Part shown: piece by piece, positions 40,501-54,900 of the stretch
Layout of the letters: each line of letters starts with the position of its first letter
How positions within the stretch are numbered: the stretch's first letter is position 1
Assembly: GCF_001649575.2 (NCBI RefSeq)
Contig: NC_051434.1
Location: 14,978,986 to 15,042,985, forward strand
DNA length: 64,000 nt
Reading direction: 5' to 3'
From: Kryptolebias marmoratus
Taxonomy: Eukaryota; Chordata; Actinopteri; Cyprinodontiformes; Rivulidae
The notes under the pieces: model-generated
Seen by the model: only the letters and a program-made list of their open reading frames with translations
Databases searched by the model: none
What the model was told of the DNA's origin: nothing
Program-made: the position numbers and the translations under genes

Positions 40501-43500
40501 CACCAAGCTATTGCACCCCCTGAATTGCACTCTAGATTACTGGGTTTACCTTATTGACATAGTGGCCAATGAAATGAGTGGTTTGTGTGTTTCAAAACAA
40601 CACATTTCAATATTTCTTTTCTATTTTTTTTTTAAGAAAAGAAAAGAAAACATTATAGGTGCTTTGCCATTGTATAAAGATATTCTAGTGAAGAATATAG
40701 TGAATTATTTCTTGTAAAGCCACTTTCCTACAAAAAGCAATGTACTTAAGATCGTCATTCAATCTATGTGTAAATGGATATGTATGCAGTATTTGTGTGT
40801 GTTCCAGATCATCGATTAGGCCTATCTGAGGCTGTAGTTTGAACCAGTCGTAAAGTCCTAATGATAAACAGCATCCAGGCGAGTTCATAAAGCAGACCAA
40901 GACTGAGCTGGGACTATGAACAATATTAATTGATAAAATGGCTTAGTTAAAATGCAAGAATGATCCTTTGTTAGTGCAGAGAGTGTTCATACGTCTACAC
41001 ATACACACACAGGTGATTCACCAAACAAATAGCTTTCCCAATGATTTATATAAATGAGAAATTAATTGGCTTTTAGCCTTGTTTACTACCTCATTTAAAC
41101 GTATAAAATAAATAAAGCAGACAACTCGAAGCCCTGCATGCAAAACACCTTCCACCCCAACTGCTCTCTTAATTTCTTCTCCTGCTCTCTTTTTGCAGAT
41201 GGATATTCAACAGGTGACGCTATATTGTGACCCTTTGCTTGCCATTCAAGAGACGTGCTGTGAGATACCTGGTGCTCGGGTGAGACTGAAAGCCTGCGTA
41301 ACAATAACAATGATCTTGCTCAGAGCAGATACTCTTTTTTTTCTGTCTTTAAATTCTGTTTTACAAATTTGTTTTGTTAGAAAGCATGCAAAAAAAGAAA
41401 AAAAAAACAAACAAAAAAACAATATCTATAAGTGAAAAAAAATATTGCAATTGAACGGGGTAGTATTGTAAAAACAGATAACTAAAGAGATTACCAAGTT
41501 ATTTACTTGTAGAAAATTAATACACTTTTTAAATACAAATGTTTTTTTTTTTACAAATTAACATGCAAATGAAGCATGATTTAATTATCTATTTCATTTT
41601 TGAAATTGTATATTATTAGTTTGAAATCTAAAACAAAAATGAAACATTTTGAAACTTTGATGACTTTGCCCCAAAAGTATTCTCTAAAAGGTTTTACCAC
41701 TCCCAGCATACAGAATTTTGACTTTTACTAACCACAAGTTAATTCAAAGTGACATAACAAAAATGAACAACGCTACAGAGTGATGAACATATGCATCTTA
41801 ACCATGGTACCTAAGCATGTGCTGTTGTTTCGTTTTCCTCTTTTGATATTATTTGACACATCTTGGAAGTTTTCCCAGGTTACCATGTAAATCTGACTTC
41901 TTGTGAGGAAGACTTTTTTTTAGCTACCATCTTTGCCATTAGGGAATTTGTCACTATACTTTTATTCAAGAAGAATTTGGACAGGTATTCCCCTCTTTAA
42001 TGTTGCTTGAGTGGATCTCTATGCAGATACATCGTCTACTTATTTAGTCAGGATTGATCCACTGATTGAGAAACCATGAACTGGCCATCAGTCAGCTAAA
42101 GTTCACCCATCTCTGGACCATGACCATACTACGCTTTTCACAACCTACCCAACCTCTTAGAATTGGGTTTTAGCACATTTGGAAAACATTACTGAGATGT
42201 TCTCCTATGCCCTTACCTTGTTCTATACACCCACCTGAACACTACTCTCCTGGACCATGTCAGATTGCAGTTATGGATATCTCTTTTGCTCTTGGTTGTT
42301 TCCATGACCTTGTCATGATTACAGTTGTAGCATGGCCATGAGGCCAACATGGCCACTTCTACATTAATTACTGCAAGTTTGAGCAGGACACATGTTAGGA
42401 TTTGCTGCTTCATCTGTTGTCACCACACTCCCATGCTCCACTATGGACCTCATGCTGCCACCATGATGACAAATCACCATGCCCTAGTCTATGTGTCTTT
42501 TGATGGATCAGGATGTATCAGTCCAGAAAGGTAGAAGCATTTAAAATATGAGTTCAGAAACTTTAGGAGGCTGTAAACTGTCCAAATTTAACTTTGGAGA
42601 AATGTTCATATAATAGATAAAGTAAGTTTAAACTAAGCTAAACTAAGTTCAGTGATATCAACTTAACACTTCTTAAAATTTAATCAGTTTAAGAAAATCA
42701 AAAAAACAAAAATCAAAACAACTAAGTTGTTGGTGAGTTTCAAAAGCTGCAAAAAAACAGCTGCAAAAAAAGCTGAGTTTGCCATTGTAACGAAACACTG
42801 CACAAGGTGTCTGCCTTTACTCTTGAAGTTTGTTCTTGTTAATAATCTAGGCCTTTTTTGGTTATGTAGCATTCTCTATATGTTTTGTACTCCTTCAAAC
42901 AAGTAGACAGACTACTAGATTTAAAATGCAACAGACCTACTTAGAACTCAATGAGTTACTTATCTTATGCTTTTCTTAATGTCTTTTTTTTCCTGAAGTT
43001 TTTGTTTAACATAGGATACATGACAAGTCAACCAGGACTTAGAAGTATCCCAATCCTTGCAATTATGTCTCATCAGCTGTGATTTGAATGAGTCTAATTG
43101 AAAAGATTATGCTTAGAAAAAGCTTAAAATCCTATCTTCTACACATTTATTTTTTCTTTCATTTGCCCATCCAACTAGTACTTTTCTTTTGATATCTTAT
43201 TTTTTTTTAGTCATTGTTTGCGAACCTCAGATCAAAGCCTTATCAAATCTAAAACAGATTCATTGGATTAACAACAGTGCAGCAGTCTGTTCAGGTATGA
43301 GAAGAATTGCAAAAACCCACTTCTCGGGTTTATTTTTAAGATAAAACACATTCTTGCTTTCAGTAAACTTCTTCACATATTTCTCCAGGGTGTCTGTGTT
43401 TATGTGGCTGTATGTGCTCCTCTTTTCTATTATCAAATTAATTTGAAGGAGATACACAAACAGGGTGGGAAGTGCCTTCAGATTTTTGAAAATGAAGTCC

Positions 43501-45898
43501 TGTGCAAGAGGGACTTGTGCTGTAAAATTGATTAGAGTGGCCTGAAGTAGAACATCTTTTTTTCTCTCTCTTTTGACTAGTGGCATGTGTGCTGCAGGGC
43601 TACCTCCAAGCAGCATTTTAAATTTTAGTTAGGAGATTGATGAGGAAGTGTGCAAAATCATAGACAGACAGCTATGGTGGCTGAACCATTTTGAAACTCA
43701 AATGGAGGGATGGTTATAGGTTCATTGAATAGCTGACAGTTGTAGAGGATGATGATTCATATTAAGGCCACCATCCTGTATATTTTAAGTGTTTCTCTGC
43801 TGTGACACACCTGATTTGAAGGAATGAGGGATTAGCAGGCTTCTGCAGAACTTGAAGACCTACTGAATAGCAGGGAACAACTAAAACATGTAGAGTAGTG
43901 GCCTTCCATGACCACGACTGGACACCACTAATGTACAGGAAGAATCCAGGAAGCACCACTGCTGGAACAGTGGTGCTTCCTGTCCACAGTGAAATGAGTT
44001 TTACATTGCCATGGACTGAGAAGTACCTAACCAATAAAGAAGCCACTACTACAAAAGTGATACCTTCAAGCTCAATTGGCAAAAGCTCTGGAGAAAATTT
44101 TTATGATAAGATGAGACAAGGACTGAGCTGTTTGGATCATCTGTCAGCCATTCAGTGAATCTATAATCATCCCTCCATTTGAGATGAGTTGATGTTTGTG
44201 GTGCTAGTAAATAAATAAAATATTGAAAAAAGAAGGAATACCCTCTTTTTTTAACTTATAGTCAAATCAATAACTGGATGGTTTAAACTTGAACACAAAT
44301 GGGTGTCCCATCAAGACAGTGATCCTGAACACACATTTCTGAAGGTATTCTAAACGGGCCTTACAACATCCCGGGCACGTTTTCACATTACCCTGTTAGA
44401 AATGCATACATTTTGCTTTAAAAAAACAGGCATATGCCAATGAAACAACCATTTTAAATGAACTCTACCAATTATCTTAAGAAGACTGGTCAGATATCCA
44501 GACATAATCATGCCAGAAGCTAGTCGATGGCTACAAAAACTATGTGGTCAATGTGGAACTAGGTAAGGGACATTCAGCCAATTATTACATAGACTGGGGG
44601 AGTATGTATATACTTAGACTTTGCATATAATTTTGACCTTGTATGGATTAGAGAAAATTCACAATACATTTAAACTTGTGCAACCAGTTTTATTTATTTA
44701 TGTATTTTTTTTAACTGTTGAAGTTGTGTGCTGTATGATCATTCCACTTTGGAAAACAAACAAAACAAATTAAAATAAAAATTAAAAATAAAAATCAGCT
44801 TATATCAATCATTAAAAGCACCAAATTAATATAACATTTATTCCCATGGTGAGTGTATGGAAACCTCTGACCAAAACTGTATTTAACATGTATATTTGAT
44901 TTACAAATATTAGGAATTAGTCTACACAGAGTAATGTAAGTTATTTTAATTTTTAAAATAATATGTTTGAGATGTCTGACAATCTTCCATCTTTCTTCTT
45001 TTCTCCTTCTTGGGTGCACTTCTTGTTTTTCAAAGAACAAAATTCATTTTTTTTTCATTTTACATTAATGTCTTTGTACTATCTTTAGCTACTGCTATCA
45101 GAGACCCCCTGCTGAAGAAGAAATCTAAATGATCTGTTTTCAATTTTGTTGAGGGTCAGGAATAAGGGAGGAATTAGCGCCTGTTCAAGTTATTTTCTGC
45201 ACTTGCGTTTTCCTGCTTCATCATTCTGTCTATCATTCCTGATTGCTTGCAGTGCCCTCCTGATGCGTCAAAGAGCCGGCGAGCTGCTGAAAATGACCTG
45301 GTTGACAATACTTTCACCCAGGTAAATCACACACTTCCAACACACAATATAAACATTTGTTATGTGAAAAAAGTTACCATGTGATATTGTATGAAATCAA
45401 AATACAAAATTGTATTCATCAATTCAATATTTAAAGATCAATCTGTACTACAAAAGACTGAAAAAAATTATTAAGCAAGTCAGCCTAATCCAAGATTGCT
45501 GCCACAATGAACTGACCTTTGAAAGTAAATAAATAGCTACAACACTGTCAGTTTTTGAAACATCAGGCTAACATTAATTGTGATAGTAACTGAGAGTCAT
45601 CTTAAACATGTACTTCAAGTGCTAATTCAAGATAGCCACCAATCTTAAATTGAGTTGATTCCAGAAGCTAATCAATTGAAAATGTACATCAAACAATTAC
45701 TTAGTGAGAGTTTGAGTAATATCCATAATAAATGATAAATGGGATATTTTGCTAACAGTCAGACAACCTAACAAAGACACACTCTGTCAGCCTCAGACAA
45801 TTACATGATTACCTTTCATGTAATGGACACTGTTAAAATAAGATGATGTTGCCAAGCTTCCCGCCAAGTCTAATTCCAATGAGAAGATGACTGATGTT

Positions 45899-45929
<31 letters not shown>

Positions 45930-48900
45930 TTCCATTAATCAGAAGCGGAAACTATTGAGGTATAATCACTTCTACTTGTAAATTTATATTTTACATCTAA
46001 GAGTAACCGGTTGTTGTAAAAGATCCTGCAAATACTATGGGTGTAACAGTGTGCCTAAGTCACAGTTTGGTACGTACCTTGATATGCGGGCATGGAATCA
46101 ATACTCTACAGTCCAAAAAAAATAGCCAAATTCTATTTTTATATTTATTTGTTTGTTTGTTTATTTTACAGACAATAACTCTCCCTGAGACAAAAGAGAA
46201 TAAAAACCAAAAAGCTAACCACCGCTTTCAGTGGAGAGGGTTTAAGGCAGCAGGTCATGTACAGCAATGTGGAATTCGTCAACAGATCAATATAAAATAA
46301 AAATTCCTACTTGAATGTCTTTTTTTCTTATTAATCCAATCTGGACTATAAGAGTAACCCACAGGCTGGGAAGGGCATCCAGAATAAGATCCGTTCAGAA
46401 AATATTCTGAAAAATAAAAAGCAAAATAAAGTATAACAAAAAACAACAAGGAGTGTTTGCTTAAATAATTTGACCCATAGCTCATGGAAACTAAAAAGCA
46501 ACACAGAACTGAAATCCATCTCTCAAACTGAAAACAACAAAACAAATAAAAAACAACACAAATAAAATGTGAAACACTCCAACTTCTCAGTGGGCTGAGT
46601 GCTAGTGAGAGGAAAATACACTTGATATCAGGGATATTGAATATACATACAAATGGCTTGTCACAGTACTTTTCAAAGCATCACTTAAATGATACAACTG
46701 CCTGCCATAGAGCATCTCTGGCCTCCCTCGGCTGCAGCTGTCTGTGATCTGTGGCACTGCAGAGTCATAAGTTGTCCTCAGAGTCCACAACTTATTTGAA
46801 TTAAACAGGGCGGTCTTCAAGCTTCTGCATGTTATTCTGAACCAACCATGTTTTTTTTAGTGTAGAATGTTAAGATAATATATTTATTCACTTCTTTTCT
46901 GTCAGGGCTGTTAGCAAACTGCAGTTCAACATAAAGTAAGCCCGCTCTGAGAGTGACGATCACCTCTGAGTGAACTATTAATTGTCTGTACCAAATCATC
47001 ACAGTATAAATACATGTACCATTACACCCCTAGTACATACATCGAGGCCACACTAAAGAACCTTTAAAACCAACAATAAAATCTTGAAATCAATCCCATA
47101 ATCAGGATGAATCCAGTGAGGTGAGGCCAACGCTGGTGTTATATGCTGAAATTTTCTTGTTCCTATTTAAAGATAAGCTACAGCCTTTCGTACCAGATTC
47201 AGACGACCAAGAAATGACGATCTATGCCCACATACAGGGAATAACAATAACCCAAAGCTGAAGAAAAGAAAGGGCCATTTGGCTTGTTATCAGAGCACTG
47301 TTTGAGAAACAACAACAATCTTTGATGGGGCTGCAATAGTGCATAAAACATGGACAGCACATCTGTGAAGATGCGGATAGTCAAAGAAATGCTGTGCGAC
47401 AAGCACTAAGATGGCCTGTCTGCAGTAATGACCCATCACCCACTGAAAACAGACAATGTATTGTAAAAAGAAAACGAGGAGCTGAAACGTTAAATGAATG
47501 TTAGTTTTTTGCGTTTTTTTCCCAGAGCAACAATGGGAAACATTTTGCTTTCAAAACTTTCACAGCTGGACGCCTGAGTTACCAAATGCTTACAGTGTTG
47601 TTCAATAGACCTGATGTAACACAGGGGCAAACATAAAACTTTTTTTAACAGAGTTTCAAATTGATACATGGAGTTGTATGGAAAAAATATCAAACAATAT
47701 TATTAAGCCAGTTAGGCTCTCGGTTTAAAATCCCTGAAAAGCAAAAATGTCCGTTTTAATGAATTATATGACAAATCCTAGTGTTTTTTTACACAACAAA
47801 ACTAGACTCTTATTCTCCATCTTCAAACATCCACTCCCCCACCAGGGACAGGCAAAGGACAAGCAGAAACAAAGACTGAGCTGTCTCAGATCCTCCTGCT
47901 GGGACACTGACTCTGGCCAGTTTGTCAGACACTATAGCTGTTCTCTCTTGAAACTAAACCATAAAAAACAAAACAAATAGAGAAAAAAAACATGCTTATG
48001 TTCTGCTTTTAGTCTTTACCTTTTTGGAGTATTATATAGTGTTTGCTTTGATGATTGCTTCAACAAAGATGCATAAAGTCATTCTGTGTAACATTTTTTT
48101 GTTTGCGCTCTGTCTTGTTTCATCATTCACATAAGGGGATCTAAATTCAGTTATTTATTCATTGGAGATTGTGTTTGTACTCTGTGGTGTTAACTCAGAG
48201 CTCTAAGCTCTGGCAGACTCCGGGACATAACAATCAATCCCATTGATGCTTCCAGCTAGACACGAATACCTCATGTTTCTTTCTCTCTGTCTCATATCTC
48301 ACTGTCTCTTGGATTTTCTGCTATCTCTTACTGCAAATTAGAATATTTTTGTTTTATTTAATCTGAAGGTCTCTACATGTAAATAGATGATGCAAGTGAA
48401 AGATCATTAAGTGCCTTGCAAGTATAGGGAAGAAAATATGTTGTTTCAGCAAATTCAAGTTTTCTCAAAAGGATATTCCAGCTATTTTGAAGTAAAGTTC
48501 TTTGGAAAAATTATGAAGAATTCAGCTAATTGCTTTGGAACGTCCCTTTTTGACTGTATTGACAATTTAAAACTGGCTTGTCCAAATTGGCCCACTTCCA
48601 AAGCAATTCACTGTTTTTTACCAAAAGGTCATTTCACTTCATACAAATGCTCATGTTAAAATATTTACATTGCTGCTAGTTTTCATCATAGTTATTTTGG
48701 GGAGAAAAAAAAAAAATATGCACCCGTGGCCAAAAGTTTTGATGTAACAGAAAAAAGGGTGGTGCTGCAGGATTGGGGTACTACCAGTTTAGAGCTTGCT
48801 CAGGAATGGCAGCGGGCAGGTGTGAGTACATCTGCTTGCACAGTGAGCAGATGCCATCCTCCAAAGACTTTTGGAAGATGGCCTGGTGTCAACAAGGGCA

Positions 48901-51900
48901 ACAATCAAGCCACTTCTCTCTAAGGAAAACAACAAATGACAAATTCAGCCTTTTCCAGCATAATGGAGCATCAAACCATAATGTAAAAAAAATAAAAAGT
49001 GATAACTAAATGGCTCAGAGAACAAAACATCAGAAAATCCCTAGACCTTAATCCCTTTTAGAACTTGAGGTCAAACCTCAAGAGGTGGGTGGATAAAGAA
49101 AAAAACACAAATTTTGAGAAAACTCCAAATATTAATTTTGCAAGATTGGTCTGCCATCAGTCATGGATTTAGACCAGAAGTTGATCGACAGCATGCCAGA
49201 TCAAATTGCAGAGGTTGTGAAAAAGAAAGGCCAACACTGCATGTATTGACTTTTTGCATAAACCTAATGCAGCTGTCAATAAAAAGCCTTTAAAACTTGA
49301 AATATTTGTATTTATACGTCAGAATGACATGGAACACTGTGACAAAAGATCTAAAAATGCAGAAGCAGCAAACTCTGCAAAAAATAAATAAATAAATAAA
49401 ATAAACAGTACTTGTGTCATTCTGAAAGCTTTTTGTCACAGGCCTATAATTCATGGCTGATTTTGACCCCAAGCTGCTCGAAAAGTGCTACAGCTAGCTG
49501 CTGCTGGTATTAGCACTTGCAAATGTGAATGTCTATGTAATGATCATGTACTGCTAAAATGACAAAGGTTGAAATGTATGAAATATTTTTGAGATTGGAT
49601 CAGTCCACTGTGGGCTTGGTTGTATTTGGACCAGCCATTAGCCCATCAGTCCAGTCGGACATAATTGTATTTTTCCAAATTGAGGTATTTAAATGAGATA
49701 TCTCTAACAGGTAAGACATTAAATATTTATAACAGAACACCAATTTATTTCAGGCAGCCCTGAAATGTCCCTTTAAGAATTTTCAAGTTGGAAGGCTCGC
49801 ACAGCTCCAACAGGAAGTCAACTAACTTGCTGAGACTTGTAAACCTTAACACATCAGATGACAGAATGTACACCTACTGTTTTTAATTACCTAGCTTCAC
49901 ATTGTTTTCTTTTTCTTTTCTTTTTTTTAAACCCATTTTTAGTCTGACTTTGCTTAGAGATAGGAAAGAGAGAGGGAAAAAATGAGAGCCTCTGTGACGT
50001 TCTTTCTCTGTCCTTGTAACATTTCATCAAATGTTTCCCTCTCATCTAAGGATTCCTTAAAAGAAATAACATTGACAAAACAGACAAATTAATCTGAATG
50101 TGTGAGATTTGTGAGACGCTCGTGTGAATATGCTTTTAGCTTAAAAATATTTCCCAAATCTGTTTTTACTACGGTAGATATGAAAACACATTTCTCTTAT
50201 TTTGTCTGTATATATTTTAATCGGCTTTGCCCCGCTTTTCTTTTTTTTTTTTTTCTTCCCACGCATGCAAGCAGATGCATGTTTAAATTGACTCGAGGTC
50301 TTTCTATTTACATCTGTACGTCAGTTTTCTTACACAATAAATGGACCGTGAAATCCAAGATTCCAGTGTGCAGCCCAGATGTTACGGAGCCACAGAACAG
50401 CTTCCATTGATTAAACAAAGCCTCGCTAAGTGACAGCACATTAAGCTTTCTGTGCATGGAATGCTCTACGTATAAAAAACACAGGGTTCAACATAGGTCA
50501 AATACAGTATACATGAAGTACAATCTCTGGATGTGTATTTTATTTTTTTGAAGTTGCCTTAAATGGATTTGCTATCAGTTTACAAATGTAAATTTCTGGC
50601 TACTAATTAGTTCTGGCCGCTTTTGAATTAAGCACTTTTACGCTCAATAGAAAACTGTGAAACTGGCTTTTGAGTTGCATTGTGATTATTAAGGGTCCTA
50701 AATTTTGACAAATATGAAAATTTGTAATTCTAGGTATTAGTTGAATTTGTTTTCCTGCAAAAATTAAAACAGGGAGGTCACTGATGGTTTATTTATTTAT
50801 TTTTTTTATTTTATTTTATTTTATTTTTTCTTATTGTGGATTTGCAAACATGTAGCTTGCAGCTGCTCAGTTGGCTAAAAAAAAAAAAATACTCAGAAGC
50901 TTAACTCAGATCCAAGTCTAACATATGCCATCTTTGGAAATGTCTGGTCCTTATGAGGATTTACTATAAAGTTCTGTTGGCTTGAATAATGTTTTTTTTT
51001 TTTTCCAGTAGTAGTTTGTAATAGCTGCCTCACCAGCAGGGCAGTGAGATACAAGAGGCATAATTGACTGCTCTGACCCATACCACTGAACCCCATCTTC
51101 TGGTGATGTCAAACAACCTTTATTTGCAGCTAGTATCAAATAAGGGTTTGGTACAGGGTTATGTGCAGATTGCTTGTCTGTGTGTGGGGGTCACAGCAGT
51201 TACTGGCTTCCTGAGATATGACAAATCTCACCCTCACTGTTTCTTATCTCGCCGCACTGTAAGACTCTTCTTCTTTTTTTTTCTTTCCTTTCTTGCTTTC
51301 AACCCAGTTCCCAGCTGAAAGGTCACCTAGGCTTCAAAAGATCCAAAGTCTTCTTTGTGTCTTTTTTTTTCTTTTTTTTTTTTTTTGTCCAGTCTCCACA
51401 TCCAGCTACTTGACTTTTTATGATGAAGTCCAGGAGAACCTGTAAAATAACTTTTATTTTTGCCAAAACTCACTTCTTTTTTCTTGTAACTTACTATCTT
51501 GGACCCATTGTTTTTACTCAGGCTTCCAGTTCTTCCTCTACCTTTTTCTTGACTTCTTTTTTTTTTGTTTTGTTTTCAAATCCAATTTGTTATTCTTTGC
51601 ACAGTGAGGTCTGTCTCTTTATATACCTCAGGGCTCATGGGATACAGTACTTCTCATCCTCTCTCTGCTCATCCTCTTTCATCTTCATCTCCTTCTTTTA
51701 CAGGGAAATGAATAACTGCTAATGACCCATGTGTGCAACCACGATGGCCCCCACATCATCTTTTATTGTTGTTTATCTGATGCAATGAATTGTAATGGAT
51801 ACAAGATTTAAACGCACTGTACACGCAGCAAAAAAACAACAGCTTCCCTGCAAACAAAATAAATAAATAAGGTTGCATTGTATATGCATTAAGGCATTAT

Positions 51901-54900
51901 AAATATGCATACTTATTTTATTTTAATTTTTTTTATTTTTCTACCAACAGGATTTATTCGCATCCAAGGATCTTGCAGAAAAAGTAAGCCTCATGTTTTA
52001 CATCTACACACATGTGGTTTAACATTATTGCTTTTTTAATGAGATTTGTGGGGCAGCTTAGGCAGCCTTATGAAGCCTTTGGTTCAAAAAGCAAAATGTA
52101 CATGTTCTTTATGTGTGCTCTAATTTCCTTCTACTATCCAGAAGATGACAAGCAAGTTAGATGGACTGAGGCATCTCTTTAAATAGAGTGGCAATCCAGT
52201 GCGTACACTTTCCCCAACCCAGTGCAGGGACCATGATTACCAAGAGACTTTCAGTGACTGTTGAATCTTAAACCAGAGGACAACATGTAGGCTAAATCTG
52301 TTCTGCATTCGTCTTTGCTTCCTTCTGCCTTTCTCAAACACTGGCTGGCTGACTGAGAACTGATTTACGCCTCGTTATGCGCAGGGTCTCAGTCGGGGAG
52401 TTGTGACTGCCTATTAATTTTGTCATTCACCTACAATAGGCATGTTCTGTTCACAAATAGAATACAAAACTCCAGACGCTTCATTATGTTGCTCCTGTGT
52501 GTGCTTACTAATCTATCTGGCTGACTCTCCTGACTTCCTCAATGTAGGTTATTACCTGGGTTGGAGCACACGACTCACCCTGCCACTCGGGGCACAAACT
52601 CACAAAGAAACAAAAGTCGACTTAATTTGATTAAACTACTCAGGCTATTTTTTTTCAGGTAAAGCACAATGTGCTGCCTATACAATTCCAAAGATAATAA
52701 AAGTAAATGTAGTGTTTCAACAATAGCAGCAAATAACACAGAGCAGGCATTTAAATTAACGTGGTTATATTAATAAGTGATCTGAATATGTGGTGGTTTT
52801 GGATTCCTGCTTTTTCATCCCTAAGCTCACTCAGAAGCCAATTTTCATCAGTGTTCATGTCATGCTTCATCAGCTATTCTTCTATACTGTTCCCTCTGCA
52901 TCAGTGCTTCTTGGCGATGTGAGTCTAAAGGCTCAGCTCCACCAACCTGGAGAAAAACAATAACACCAATTGCATCTAATGATGATGAAAAATAAATATT
53001 ATTTTATACAAAACTTTCACGTTTGCCATTGTATTACATGTGTAAAAGTGTAAAACGGTGTAACATAAAAGTCAGTTACACCACATCAGACTTGTAAAGG
53101 GAGAAAAAAAGGCCTGTAAAGATACATGCATATGTTGAATGCAGTCTTGATGTTATATTTAGAATTTTCTTTTTTTTTCTGCAGCACTAAAACAGCAGAA
53201 AATGAGTGTCTATGAATACCAAAAAGGTCACCATTTGTGTGCGCTATAGAGATGTAATATGCTGTAAAGGGATTATATTTATTGCAAAACTTAATCTCTT
53301 GCCTGTAGTTGGTGATCCATGATATTTACTGTGGAAACAATAGACAGGAGCTTAAAGTATAAATGTAATGCAAAATCCTATATGAGATGTGTGGTTTTTG
53401 TTTGTATTTTACACATTATCATTCAAAATTAACCAGAAAAGACAGCACATTGAGCTGATAAATTTTATTTCATTTCTTAAGTAAAATTGAAGAAAATAAT
53501 CAACAAAACTGTTGCTTTTGAAGTTTTACTGTAAGTACATGTTTTTGTCGACTTGAACAAGCCCACAGTCTCCTGGAAAAAGTGACTCGTCACTGCAGCT
53601 GGTTTAGGAAGCCACTGACAGATTTGTAGCTCATAAGAGCAAGAGGGGTGGAAAAAAAAAGAGAGAGAAGAGGCAGAATTACGCATTGTCTCAGTGCTGT
53701 TACAGGCTCTCTTTCGTTGTCTCAGCAAGCTCGTAGTCACAGCTTCAGCATATTGCAAACTTCCTAGTGTGTGAAAGCAACACTCCCAGAAACACAGACT
53801 GCGGTAATTCAGCTTTAATTATCCGCTTCTGCCGAAAAGGCTTCAGTTGTTTATTATTGCCGTCCCTATTTGGTATGTGCATGTGACTGTATGAATGTCT
53901 GCGCTCTCCTGCAGGAGCAGCTGGTCTCTTCACTCCTGTGCTGTGGGAATCAGACATTCCTATTGATCTCCTGCTCCCATGGGATATGTGTGTGTGTGTG
54001 TGAGTGTATATTAGCGTGCAGTTGCATACGACCTATTCTTTGGATCTGCATTACGTAGCAGCACAGAGTCTGTGAAGGTTTAGATTTTGTGCAAGAGTGC
54101 CACTGCCAGGTGAAAGCAAAAACTACAAGTCAGTTTACACCTCCTTCAGTGGATATTACATAAAATTATAACAATTGTTTATTTCTTTGTGTCTGCCTGT
54201 AGTGTGCTGGTTGTTTACTCCTGAGTAGGGAGGAAAATGTAAGGATCACTGATTCTTATTTGCATTTCTTTCCCGTAGATTAAGTTAGAGGTATTAAACC
54301 ACAAAGTGTGTAACTGTGTGTTGGGTGTGTGTGTTGCAGGTTGTAAACTTTGGCGGAGCTGCTAGGTTGAAAGGAGAAAAAGGTGACCGGGTGAGTGTAA
54401 AGAATATCTACAATGCAATCAAAGACCCATATGTAATAAAAACTGAAATTAATGGAATTTGCAACATCAACACATGTATTAACAGGCCCAGTACTATAAT
54501 GTTATACTTAAACACTTTGATGCTGCTGAAATTTATAATGATGCTGGATTAACACCAAATAACCACATAACTATGCATTGTATAGCCTCTTCCAATAATC
54601 TGCCACACACAGGAAGCAACTTTCCACCTTTCTATTTCTATCTCAGGGTGATGGCTGTTCTGGCTCCAGTTCAGATCCAGTAAGTAACATTGGAGTTGTG
54701 TTCCAGTCCTATGTCGTGCGGATTATCTTGCAGAAAAAGTGTTCTTTTGTTGCTCTACATGCAGCACAGTAAGCCTGAACTTTGTGCCAAGAGTGGTGTG
54801 TGATAACATGTGCCAACCAACTGTCTCTAACCTCAGTGCACGGAAGGACCCAAAGGCCAGAAGGGAGAGAAAGGCGAGTCGGTGAGTGCCAGAGTTCTGC

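Noticed and set aside
43260..43616. 118-codon minus-strand open frame
   Set aside because: No similarity or splice context; intronic AT-rich sequence.
46037..46300. 87-codon open frame and an acceptor near 46170
   Set aside because: Lies inside the hAT-like element and has no donor.
47846..47940. Candidate linker exon with acceptor CACCAG and two Cys (RLSCLRSSCWD)
   Set aside because: No acceptable GT donor keeps phase 0, and similarity to the mammalian CFC linker is not convincing.
53893..53965. Candidate linker exon after CTCCTGCAG, with Cys residues
   Set aside because: The only donors lie in a GT repeat and give a 73-nt exon that breaks the phase shared by all neighbours.
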